This document shows positions 8,371 to 16,007 of a stretch of DNA of 64,000 bases, one piece after another. The position numbers and the translations under genes are program-made. The stretch is from the NCBI GenBank assembly GCA_036523395.1, contig DATDEH010000109.1, positions 1 to 64,000 of the forward strand. The letters are read 5' to 3'. Positions within the stretch are counted from its first letter, which is position 1. Each line of letters starts with the position of its first letter. The notes beneath the pieces are model-generated. The model was given only the letters and a program-made list of their open reading frames with translations, was not told the DNA's origin and ran no database searches. Origin of the DNA: Candidatus Limnocylindria bacterium. GTDB lineage: Bacteria; Chloroflexota; Limnocylindria; P2-11E.

Positions 8371-8864
8371 GTCGCGAAGCGTGGTCGCGCGACCTCTCGC
8401 CAAATCCCATCGGCCAAGTCGTGCACGATCAGCTCCCGGGCGATGAAGTCCTGCGCCAAGTCGATATCGCCGAGTGACGCCCACGCCTCGTCGAGCTGCT
8501 CCTGGCTGTTGATGCTGTCGCGATGGAGAAGCGTGACGTGCGCGCGGTACGTGGCGCGCTCCGGGCCGAGCAGGGCCTCGCGGAACCGTCTCAGGTCGCT
8601 CTGCGGATCGTCTACGACGAGAAAGAGACCAGGGTCGGGCGCGATCCATCGCGCCGAGCGCGAGATCCGCAGGCGGAGTGGGGGCGTCGCGGCGGCCACC
8701 GCGATCAGCCGCTCCAGGTCGACCAGATCGTCGATCACGGTCACGTGCGACTCGACCGTCATGGCTTGGTCCGGATCCCAACGGTGCCGGAGCTCGTCGA
8801 CGCGGTCGCGGAGCGACCCGGTGAGCTCGGCGATCGCGATGCGACGCGTCGGGTCGGCGATCAG
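8367..8864 (-). CDS. 2H phosphoesterase / 2'-5' RNA ligase-like protein (start uncertain)
   Basis: Two HxT signatures, ESHVTVID and RAHVTLLH, mark a LigT/2H phosphoesterase that acts on 2',3'-cyclic or 2'-5' phosphodiester bonds; the true substrate is unknown. The typical N-terminal block IAIAELTG...DELRHRWDP lies upstream of the first ATG (8762). A CTG at 8864 that overlaps the upstream stop as CTGA would include it (165 residues); starting at ATG 8762 gives 131 residues. No ATG, GTG or TTG is found in between. Confidence 0.75.
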   Translation of the reverse strand: MIADPTRRIAIAELTGSLRDRVDELRHRWDPDQAMTVESHVTVIDDLVDLERLIAVAAATPPLRLRISRSARWIAPDPGLFLVVDDPQSDLRRFREALLGPERATYRAHVTLLHRDSINSQEQLDEAWASLGDIDLAQDFIARELIVHDLADGIWREVARPRFAT

Positions 8865-9397
8865 CCTGGCGTCTGCGCGTCGGTGAGCGCGCGGTAGAAG
8901 GCGGTCGCGTTCGTCATCGCGAGCTCGCGCAGACCTCCGCTGATGCGCTCCTCGGCGTGCTCTCCGGCGGACTCGAGGTGCAGAACCCCGAACCCGCGGA
9001 TGATCCGCAGCGGGAATGGCCGCGTGAGGCTCGCGTCCTGGATGCGGTCGAGCAGCAGCGCCGCCTGGTTGCGGTTGAGCACGCCCCAGGTCGCGATCAC
9101 GCGCCGATCGGTGAGGACGAACCATTTGCGGCTCCACGGGATCCAGCGCACGACGATCCACACGAGCAGGACGAGCGCGGCGATGACGAGCGAGCCGGCG
9201 AGCGCGCTGTTCGCCTGGCCGGTCGCGTACAGCGCGCCCACCACCAACAGGATCAGCAGCAGCACGAGCGGCTCCCAGAGAAAGAGCGGCCGTGTGGCGA
9301 CGAGGACACGCTCGTTCGGCTCGAGGACGAGATCGCCGGGAACAGAGAAGGCTATCCACGTCGAGCGCGCGTCTCCCCGGCGTTCGCGATCCGACAT
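8861..9397 (-). CDS. Membrane protein with bacterial PH domain (bPH2, DUF304)
   Basis: 178 residues with two adjacent hydrophobic segments (about 42-60 and 67-84, including LLLILLVVGALYATG) followed by a bPH2 domain: WFVLTDRRVIATWGVLNR and IQDASL. The family resembles YdbS/YdbT, with unknown function at the membrane. It is the first gene of a pair with the 2H phosphoesterase and starts just after the polyprenyl synthase stop. ATG start. Confidence 0.75.
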   Translation of the reverse strand: MSDRERRGDARSTWIAFSVPGDLVLEPNERVLVATRPLFLWEPLVLLLILLVVGALYATGQANSALAGSLVIAALVLLVWIVVRWIPWSRKWFVLTDRRVIATWGVLNRNQAALLLDRIQDASLTRPFPLRIIRGFGVLHLESAGEHAEERISGGLRELAMTNATAFYRALTDAQTPG

Positions 9398-9408
9398 TCG
9401 CGGGAATC

Positions 9409-10473
9409 TTAGGCGGAGAGCGTTCCCGCCGCCGCCGGTTCGTCCGCCGCGCCGGTCGCGCTCGCGACGAGATGTTCGAGCAGACGCAGTGGTGGCCCTC
9501 CGCCGGCCGCAACGCCGTGCAGGAGGTGCAGCGCGCGGCCGCGATGCGCTTCGATCTCTCGCTCGAGCATCGCCCGCACACCGAGGTCGTCGAGGATCGC
9601 GCGGATCCGGTCCACGTTCTCCGCCGGAAGCGGGGCCTGCGGCGCGAACAGCTCGTCGAGCTGCGCGCGCACGCGCGGCGACGCGCGCTCGAACGCCAGC
9701 ACGACCGGCAGCGTCTTCTTGCGCTTCACGAGGTCGTTCATCTCGATCTTCCCGGTCCGCTCGGTCGACGCCCAGATGCCGAGCAGGTCGTCATGGGCCT
9801 GGAACGCCTGACCGAACTCCTCGCCGAAGCGCGCGAGCTGCTCGCGCACCGTGGGGTCGTCGCTCGCGAGCATCGCGGCACTCTGTGCCGACGCGCCGAA
9901 CAGCGCGCCGGTCTTGCGCGCGGCCATCACGCGGTAGCGGTCCGCGGTGACGTCGGTGCGAGATTCGAAGCTGATGTCGAGGAACTGGCCCTCGCACACC
10001 CGGACGCAGGTCTGATCCATCAGGCTCGCGAAGTCCAGGATCCTTTCCGCCGGGAATCCGAGCTCCCGCAGACGCTGCACGGCGAGCCGCGAGACGGCGT
10101 ACATGCCGTCGCCGGCGTTGATCGCCTGCGGGACGCCCCACACCGACCAGACCGTGGGCCGGTGATGACGGGCCGGATCCTGGTCCTCGATGTCGTCGTG
10201 GATGAGCGTGAAGTTGTGCAACAGCTCGATCGCCGCGGCCGCGGGCAGCACGCGCGGCGGCACGCCCGCAAGGGCTTCGAACACCAGCAAACACAGGAGC
10301 GGCCGGAGGCGCTTTCCCCCGCGCGGCCGTGCCGCGTCGAGGCCGAGGTGGTACAGCATCATCCCGTAGAAGGGCTGTAGCGCCGGCTCGGGCTGCGTCA
10401 GGAGCGAGCGGATCTCCTCATCGATGGAGGCGACGCGTGCCTCGAGAAGCGCCTGTGACGACTGCATGCCCAC
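9409..10473 (-). CDS. Polyprenyl (geranylgeranyl-type) diphosphate synthase
   Basis: Trans-isoprenyl diphosphate synthase that condenses IPP with allylic diphosphates for quinone or carotenoid precursors. The first aspartate-rich motif reads LIHDDIEDQDPARHHRPTVW (DDxxD present) and the second AFQAHDDLLGIW, where the last Asp of the usual DDxxD is Gly. The GGKRLRP substrate-binding block is near residue 52. GTG 10473 or ATG 10467 may be the start. It is transcribed divergently from recO. Product chain length cannot be read from sequence. Confidence 0.87.
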   Translation of the reverse strand: MGMQSSQALLEARVASIDEEIRSLLTQPEPALQPFYGMMLYHLGLDAARPRGGKRLRPLLCLLVFEALAGVPPRVLPAAAAIELLHNFTLIHDDIEDQDPARHHRPTVWSVWGVPQAINAGDGMYAVSRLAVQRLRELGFPAERILDFASLMDQTCVRVCEGQFLDISFESRTDVTADRYRVMAARKTGALFGASAQSAAMLASDDPTVREQLARFGEEFGQAFQAHDDLLGIWASTERTGKIEMNDLVKRKKTLPVVLAFERASPRVRAQLDELFAPQAPLPAENVDRIRAILDDLGVRAMLEREIEAHRGRALHLLHGVAAGGGPPLRLLEHLVASATGAADEPAAAGTLSA

Positions 10474-10522
10474 CGTGATCGATGATACGTGCGTCGACGT
10501 TCACGCAGCGTCACCCAGCGAT

Positions 10523-10528
10523 TAGCAT
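10523..10528 (+). promoter_or_regulatory. Putative -10 box (TAGCAT) of recO, leaderless type
   Basis: TAGCAT ends 9 nt before ATG 10538 (6 nt before TTG 10535). No Shine-Dalgarno is present. Confidence 0.45.
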
Positions 10529-10537
10529 GCGTTCTTG

Positions 10538-11320
10538 ATGGCGTCGCGCACGTATCGCGCCGAGGCGATCGTCCTTCGGACGGTCGATTTCGGAGAGGCC
10601 GACCGCATTCTCGTGCTCTTCAGCCGCCACTTCGGGAAGCTCCACGTCGTTGCCAAGGGCATCCGACGTGCGACGAGCCGCATGGCGGGGCACGCGGAGC
10701 CGCTGACGCATGCCACCTATCAGCTCGCTCGCGGTCGCGAACTCGACGTGCTCACCGGTGCGGAGACGCGCGCGGTGTACCCGAGCCTCCGCGACGACCT
10801 CATGCGCATCGCCGCGGGCTGGTACGTCGTTGAGCTGACCGACCGCTTCACTCTCGAGCACGAGCCGTCGGCGCCGCTCTTCGATCTGCTGGAAACGGCC
10901 CTGCGGCACCTGGACGCGGGCCACCCACCGGGCCTGGTGTGCCGGTGGTTCGACCTCCACCTGCTCGATCGCTCCGGTTTCAGGCCCGAGCTGTATCAGT
11001 GCGTCTCGTGCCGCGACGCGCTGCAGGAACGCCAGAACGCCTGGAGCGCGGCCGCGGGTGGCGCGCTGTGCGCGTCGTGCGCGATGAGACTGAGCGGCCA
11101 GCTCGCGCTCACCGTGCGTGCTCTCAAGTCGCTGCGCTATCTGCTGCAGAGCGACTTCGCCGGTGCCGCGCAGCTCCGCGTCGACGCGACGCTCGCGAGC
11201 GAGCTCGAGCACCACATGCGCTTCTTCGTGCAGCACGTCATCGACCGCGAGATCACCGCGGCGCGCCTGCTCGACGAGATCCGCGCGCTGCCACCGCTCC
11301 CGAGCCCAGCGGCCTCGTGA
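10538..11320 (+). CDS. recO: DNA repair protein RecO
   Basis: RecO works with RecF/RecR to load RecA on SSB-coated DNA. The N-terminal OB-fold block [20 protein letters not shown] is characteristic, and the C-terminal domain has a zinc finger CVSC...CASC around residues 155-180. 260 residues is typical. ATG 10538 is preferred over the adjoining TTG. The stop overlaps the GTG of glyS (GTGA). Confidence 0.9.
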   Translation: MASRTYRAEAIVLRTVDFGEADRILVLFSRHFGKLHVVAKGIRRATSRMAGHAEPLTHATYQLARGRELDVLTGAETRAVYPSLRDDLMRIAAGWYVVELTDRFTLEHEPSAPLFDLLETALRHLDAGHPPGLVCRWFDLHLLDRSGFRPELYQCVSCRDALQERQNAWSAAAGGALCASCAMRLSGQLALTVRALKSLRYLLQSDFAGAAQLRVDATLASELEHHMRFFVQHVIDREITAARLLDEIRALPPLPSPAAS

Positions 11321-12675
11321 CCGCGTCGGATGTAGCCGACAAGCTCACCTCTCTCGCGAAACGGCGGGGGTTCGTATTCCCGTCGAGCGAGATCTACGGT
11401 GGCGCTGGCGCGACGTGGGACTACGGGCCGCTCGGTGTGGAGCTCAAGAACAACGTGAAGCGTGCGTGGTGGCGCGCGATGGTCCAGCTGCGCGAGGACA
11501 TGGTGGGTCTCGACGCCGCCATCCTCATGCACCCTAGAGTCTGGGAAGCCTCGGGGCACGTCGAGAACTTCACCGATCCGCTCGTGGAATGCCGCAACTG
11601 CCGGAAGCGCTACCGGATCGACGAGCTGCCGAAGGGCGGCCATCTCATGGACGCGTGGCGGTCCAACCAGATCGACCTGAGCAGCGTCGCTTGTCCCAGT
11701 TGCGGGGAGAAGAAGCTCGCCGACCCACGGCGCTTCAACCTCATGTTCAAGACGTTCGTCGGTCCCGCGGAGGACACCGCGTCCGTCGCCTGGCTGCGGC
11801 CCGAGACAGCGCAGGGCATCTTCGTGAACTTCGAGAACGTGCAGCAGTCGACGCGGCGGCGGCTGCCGTTCGGGATCGCGCAGATCGGCAAGTCATTCCG
11901 CAACGAGATCACGCCGGGGAACTTCATCTTCCGCTCGCGCGAGTTCGAGCAGATGGAGATGCAGTACTTCTGCCGCCCCGATGACGCGCCGCGCCTCTTC
12001 GAGGAGTGGCTCGCGCGACGCCGTCAGTGGTACGCCGACCTGGGCATCGCCGACGCCGTCCTCCGCTTCCGCGAGCACGCCGAGAACGAGCGCGCGCACT
12101 ATGCGGCGAAGGCCGTCGACATCGAGTTCCTGTACCCATTCGGATGGAACGAGACCGAGGGTATCCACAACCGCACCGACTTCGACCTCCGGCGCCACAG
12201 CGAGTTCTCCGGCAAGGACCTGCGCTACCACGACGACCTCACCGGGGAGCGCTTTCTCCCGTATGTCGTCGAGACCGCTGTCGGGGCCGATCGCGCCACG
12301 TACGCGCTGCTCTGCGCGGCGTATGCGGAGGAGCCTGACAAGGAGGGCGTGCGCGTCGTGCTGCGGCTGCACCACGCGATCGCGCCGTACAAGGTCGCGG
12401 TCCTGCCGCTGTCGAAGAACGAGAGGCTCACGCCGCTCGCGCGCGAGGTATGGGCGGCCATCCGCCCGCACTTCATGAGCACGTACGACGAGACCCAGGC
12501 GATCGGCCGCCGCTACCGGAGGCAGGACGAGATCGGCACGCCGCTCTGTGTCACTGTCGACTTCGATTCGCTAGAGGACCGCGCCGTCACCATCCGCGAC
12601 CGTGACAGCATGGCCCAGGTCCGGGTGCCGATCGCCGATCTCGTGCCCGCGCTGAAGGAGCGGCTCGGCGCCTAG
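11317..12675 (+). CDS. glyS: Glycyl-tRNA synthetase, dimeric (alpha2) type
   Basis: Charges tRNA-Gly. The 452 residues show the class II glycyl-specific blocks [45 protein letters not shown], and [21 protein letters not shown] Cys cluster CRNCRKRY and CPSCGEKK suggests a zinc site. The C-terminal anticodon-binding domain contains [16 protein letters not shown] 11317 is chosen because it abuts the family start and overlaps recO; longer frames run through recO. Confidence 0.93.
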   Translation: MTASDVADKLTSLAKRRGFVFPSSEIYGGAGATWDYGPLGVELKNNVKRAWWRAMVQLREDMVGLDAAILMHPRVWEASGHVENFTDPLVECRNCRKRYRIDELPKGGHLMDAWRSNQIDLSSVACPSCGEKKLADPRRFNLMFKTFVGPAEDTASVAWLRPETAQGIFVNFENVQQSTRRRLPFGIAQIGKSFRNEITPGNFIFRSREFEQMEMQYFCRPDDAPRLFEEWLARRRQWYADLGIADAVLRFREHAENERAHYAAKAVDIEFLYPFGWNETEGIHNRTDFDLRRHSEFSGKDLRYHDDLTGERFLPYVVETAVGADRATYALLCAAYAEEPDKEGVRVVLRLHHAIAPYKVAVLPLSKNERLTPLAREVWAAIRPHFMSTYDETQAIGRRYRRQDEIGTPLCVTVDFDSLEDRAVTIRDRDSMAQVRVPIADLVPALKERLGA

Positions 12676-12688
12676 CGCGGCTGCGCTC

Positions 12689-13405
12689 GTGGCGCTCCTG
12701 TATCTCGCTGCGCACGGCGCGCGCGCGCCGTTCCTCGCGCTGCTCGGACTGCGACGGCTCCGCAATCTCGCCCTCGTGCTCGCGCCGTACGCGGTGACCG
12801 TTCCGCTCGCGTTCGCCGTTTCGGAACGACTCGACCCCGCGGCGGCGGCGGGCCTGGTCGCCGTGGTGCTCGCACCCGGGGCGTTCCTCGCGCCAGTGGT
12901 CGTCATCGCGGCGGGCGGTCGCCGGGCGGACATGGCGGGCGCGCTGCTGCTTGGCACTGCCGTCATCTCCTTCGTGCTCGTCGCCACGCGGCCGGGCGCG
13001 GTCACGCTCGCGCTGACCGCCGCGCAAGCCTTCGCCCTGGCCTCGCTCGTCGCCGGGGCGCTGCCGACGGTCCGCGACCGACTCCTCGTACCGTTGCGGT
13101 GGGCCGGTCATGCCGCCGGCATTGCCGTGATCGTCCTCGCGGCCGCCGGCGGTCCGCGCATCGATGCGACGACGGTCGCCGTCGCGCTTGCCGCCGTCGC
13201 TCTGCTTCTCAGCGTCGCCGGCGCGGCCGCCGCGTTCATGAGGCGGGATGTGTTCTCGGCGCTCGCCGCGACCGGCACGCGCGATCCGATCGTCGCGACC
13301 GCGCTCGCGTGGTCGACCGGCGGCGTCGACGCGACGGCCGTGCCGCTCGCGAGTGCCGTAATTCTGGGTATCGCCGCTGCGGCGCTCGTCATCCGCCGGC
13401 GCTAG
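12689..13405 (+). CDS. Integral membrane protein, possibly BASS-like transporter
   Basis: 238 residues, almost entirely hydrophobic, with about eight membrane segments. The repeated five-helix feel and the segment AATGTRDPIVATALAWSTGG faintly resemble bile acid:sodium symporter-type proteins, but no decisive motif is visible. GTG start close behind glyS. Its TAG stop forms the first half of a -10-like hexamer for the next gene. Confidence 0.5.
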   Translation: MALLYLAAHGARAPFLALLGLRRLRNLALVLAPYAVTVPLAFAVSERLDPAAAAGLVAVVLAPGAFLAPVVVIAAGGRRADMAGALLLGTAVISFVLVATRPGAVTLALTAAQAFALASLVAGALPTVRDRLLVPLRWAGHAAGIAVIVLAAAGGPRIDATTVAVALAAVALLLSVAGAAAAFMRRDVFSALAATGTRDPIVATALAWSTGGVDATAVPLASAVILGIAAAALVIRRR

Positions 13406-13408
13406 GCT
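13403..13408 (+). promoter_or_regulatory. Putative -10 box (TAGGCT) that includes the upstream stop codon
   Basis: The TAG stop of the preceding gene is the first half of TAGGCT, which ends 7 nt before the GTG of the next gene. No Shine-Dalgarno. Confidence 0.4.
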
Positions 13409-13415
13409 CCGCACA

Positions 13416-14051
13416 GTGCTCGTCCCGCTCATCACCACGCTTGTTTCGGGCGCGTTCGCCGTGGCCGTGGCGATGCAGTACGCGCGAAAGCGGCGGTCAT
13501 CGCAGCTGGCGTGGGCGATCGGTCTTCTCCTCTTCGCGGTCGCGGCGTTCATGGGTTACCTCGCGCGATCCGGTGGCGCGACCGATGTCGAATACCGGCT
13601 CTTCTACCTGTTCGGCGCGATCGCGAACGTCGCGTGGCTCGCGCTCGGCACTGTCTTCATCGTCGCGCCGCGATACGGACGCGCCGCGCTCGCGGCGGTG
13701 CTCGCGCTGTCGGCCCTCGCTGTCTATGCAGTCTTCGCCTCTCCGGTCGACATCGCGGTGGCCGTCGACACCGGCAAGGGCTATCCGGACGGCTCGTTGC
13801 CACGCATCCTCGCCGCGATCGGTAGCGGGGTCGGGAGCCTCGTTCTCATCGGCGGCGCCCTGTGGTCGGCCTGGGTCTTCCTCCGTCGACGGAATCAGGG
13901 CCGGCGCGCGATCGCGAATGTGGTCATCGCGGTGGGAGTCTTCATCGTCGCGGCTGGCGGGACCGTCGCGTTCACCGGCGCTTCTGGGATCCTCGAGCTG
14001 ACGAACCTCCTTGGCGTGTCGGTCATGTTCGTCGGCTTCCTGCTGATCTGA
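13416..14051 (+). CDS. Seven-helix integral membrane protein of unknown function
   Basis: 211 residues with about seven hydrophobic helices; between helices 1 and 2 lies a basic YARKRRSS loop and between 5 and 6 the loop RRRNQGRRA. The topology resembles sensory 7TM modules, but no catalytic or signalling domain is attached. GTG start. I do not recognise a family. Confidence 0.55.
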   Translation: MLVPLITTLVSGAFAVAVAMQYARKRRSSQLAWAIGLLLFAVAAFMGYLARSGGATDVEYRLFYLFGAIANVAWLALGTVFIVAPRYGRAALAAVLALSALAVYAVFASPVDIAVAVDTGKGYPDGSLPRILAAIGSGVGSLVLIGGALWSAWVFLRRRNQGRRAIANVVIAVGVFIVAAGGTVAFTGASGILELTNLLGVSVMFVGFLLI

Positions 14052-14060
14052 CCCGCGCAA

Positions 14061-14066
14061 TAGACT
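14061..14066 (+). promoter_or_regulatory. Putative -10 box (TAGACT) of the beta-propeller gene
   Basis: TAGACT lies 28 nt before ATG 14095, giving a short leader that contains a strong Shine-Dalgarno AAGGGGAGG (14082-14090). Confidence 0.4.
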
Positions 14067-14094
14067 CGGCCAAATCCCTCAAAGGGGAGGAGCC

Positions 14095-15048
14095 ATGAGG
14101 AAGCTCGTGCCGCTCACCACGCTCGCACTCGTCCTATCTATGTCGTAGCCGGCTCTCGGCGCGCCGGCCGCCGGCTCGGTCCAGAACTTCGGTCCCGAGC
14201 TGAGCGCCACCTGCAATCTTCCCGAAGGCATCGCGGTCGATCCGCAGGGCAACGTGTACGCATCGCCGCTGAACTTCGGTGCGGCGAGCGGCCCTGCGAA
14301 CATCTGCGTCCTCGATCCGAGCGGCGCGCTCATCGACGTCATCAGCGTCGCGCCGGTGCCTGGCGGCGTCGCGAGGCTGCTGGGGATGCTCTTCGTTCCG
14401 AGCGAGGGACTTCATGTCGGAGACGTTGGGGGCGGTCGCGTGCTGCGTATCGACGTCGGCACGCACGACGCGACGACGATTGCCAGCGGTTTCGGCGCGC
14501 CGAACGCCTTCGCCCGTGACCGGGCGGGCAACCTGTTCGTGTCCGACTCGTTCCCGGGCACGATCACGAGGATCGCTCCCAACGGCAGCAAGACGGTGTT
14601 CGCCTATCCGGCCCAGCTCGCACCCCCGTCGGGCGAGTTCCCACCGTTCGGTGCCAACGGCCTCGCGTTCGATCGGAACGAGCGCTTCCTCTATGTCGCA
14701 ATGACTGCTCGCGATCAGGTGTTCCGCATCGCTTACGAGGGTGGATCACTTGGCGCGATCCAGCTGTTCGCGCAGGGTGTCGCGGGCGGCGCCCTCGACG
14801 GCGCCGACGGCATCGCCTTCGACGTACGCGGGAACTTGTACGTGTGCTCGAATCAGTCCGACGGGATCGCGGTGCTCTCGCCTGACGGTGGCGTGATCGC
14901 CGAACACCGTGGCACCGGCGCGAACGCGTTCAACTCGCCGGCGAGCATCGTGTTCAAGGGACGCACCGTGTACGTCGCGGACCTCGCGCTGTTCCACGGA
15001 GGTCCGAACAAGGTCAGCGCGTTCGCCGCGCCCTATCCGGGGAAGTAG
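14095..15048 (+). pseudogene. Secreted SMP-30/NHL-type beta-propeller protein with an in-frame TAG in its signal peptide
   Basis: A strong Shine-Dalgarno precedes ATG 14095, which opens a clear signal peptide (MRKLVPLTTLALVLSMS). Codon 18 (14146-14148) is TAG, after which the same frame continues with PALGAPA, a normal cleavage region, and then about 280 residues of beta-propeller repeats such as CNLPEGIAVDPQGNVYAS and NLFVSDSFPGTITRIAPNG. A restart at GTG 14254 would lack the signal peptide. The rest of the frame is intact, so the lesion is either recent, an assembly error or read through. The protein would act outside the cytoplasm. Confidence 0.75.
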
Positions 15049-15055
15049 CGACACC

Positions 15056-15083
15056 GCGGGGCCCGGTCGATTCCGGGCCCCGC
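15056..15083. terminator. Strong hairpin between converging genes
   Basis: A perfect 11-bp stem GCGGGGCCCGG / CCGGGCCCCGC with a 6-nt loop TCGATT sits between the stop of the beta-propeller gene and the stop of the converging gene at 15091. There is no T-run, so it may work as a bidirectional or intrinsic-like terminator. Confidence 0.65.
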
Positions 15084-15090
15084 CGCGCGA

Positions 15091-15558
15091 TCAGCTCTCT
15101 GTCGGCAGATCCTCGTCCCCGACCAGACGCGAGGCGAAGCGCCGCGCCACGAGGGTGAGCGCTGCGGTCACCGCGGTGCTCACGGCCTGAAAGATCGCCT
15201 GCCGGGCCTTCGGTCCCTGCTCGACCTCGCCGATCTCGCTACGCAGCGCGTCGCGGAGTCGCTTGCGGGCCTTGCCCTTCAGCTTGTCGGCCCGACCCCC
15301 GAGCCGCGCAATGACGGCATCGAGATCGGTGTCGGAGCGGCGTATCCGCCGCTCGCGCACGCCGCGAGCGATGCCGACCGCGCCGATAGCAAGCATCGAG
15401 CCCAGCGTGCCGAAGACCGCGGCGGGCTGGCGCCGAACGAGGTTGCGCGGATCCACATCCTCGCGGAAGCGGGTCCGCAGCTCGCTCAGATCGACGTCCA
15501 GGCTCGCGCGGAGATCAGCTAGCTCGCGCTCCGTCCGAGCAGACGGGCTTTCGCCCAA
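15091..15558 (-). CDS. DUF3618-like small membrane-associated protein
   Basis: 155 residues with the block ERELADLRASLDVDLSELRTRF at the N-terminus, one glycine-rich hydrophobic segment VFGTLGSMLAIGAVGIARGV, a basic linker, and a second hydrophobic stretch near the end. This matches the DUF3618 style seen next to holin-X proteins. TTG 15558 is chosen for the Shine-Dalgarno GGAGA seven nt upstream; it overlaps the upstream gene by 40 nt, implying coupling. Function unknown. Confidence 0.65.
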   Translation of the reverse strand: MGESPSARTERELADLRASLDVDLSELRTRFREDVDPRNLVRRQPAAVFGTLGSMLAIGAVGIARGVRERRIRRSDTDLDAVIARLGGRADKLKGKARKRLRDALRSEIGEVEQGPKARQAIFQAVSTAVTAALTLVARRFASRLVGDEDLPTES

Positions 15559-15941
15559 CGCATCGTCTCCTTCAGCGAATTGATGCTTCGCGTGGGACCG
15601 CGAAGGTCCAGCTTCTTGTATCCGATGTAACCGGTGAGTGCGGCGAGCGCGATGAACAGCGCGAACACGATGAGGGCCGCGGCCCACAGGGGCAGCCAGA
15701 TCGCGATCACGGCGATCACGAGCACGGTGAGCGCGATGAGCGTGCCCAGGATGAACGCGAACGCGATGCCGAACCACATCGCGGCGCGCAGGTTCGCGCG
15801 AACGATCTCGGCGATCTCCTGGCGCGGCAGCTCGAGCTGTTTGCGGATGTACAGCCGGACGTTGTTGCGGATGCGGCCGAGGAGCGTGCGGTAACCAGGT
15901 CGTTCGTACAAGGAAGGCGAATGTACCGCAGGCGTCCGCAT
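15519..15941 (-). CDS. Phage holin-X-like (DUF1469) membrane protein
   Basis: 140 residues: a basic amphipathic N-terminus (YIRKQLELPRQEIAEIVRANLRAA) followed by two long hydrophobic helices and a basic tail. This is the putative actinobacterial holin-X/DUF1469 pattern, common on chromosomes without phage and of unknown role, often paired with DUF3618 as here. ATG 15941. It is transcribed divergently from ppdK. Confidence 0.65.
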   Translation of the reverse strand: MRTPAVHSPSLYERPGYRTLLGRIRNNVRLYIRKQLELPRQEIAEIVRANLRAAMWFGIAFAFILGTLIALTVLVIAVIAIWLPLWAAALIVFALFIALAALTGYIGYKKLDLRGPTRSINSLKETMRWAKARLLGRSAS

Positions 15942-16007
15942 CGCGGAGTCCGTCGGAGCACGAAATCTGCCAGAATCGCGACGTCCGAAGGGGAGGTGCT
16001 CCGCTCC

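Noticed and set aside
8367-9581. 404-residue minus-strand reading frame covering two genes
   Set aside because: The first 240 residues are an out-of-frame, Arg/Ala-rich shadow of the PH-domain gene; only the C-terminal 2H domain is real.
15091-15941. Prophage remnant, from the holin-like protein
   Set aside because: DUF1469/DUF3618 pairs are common chromosomal genes; no phage structural, integrase or lysin genes are nearby.
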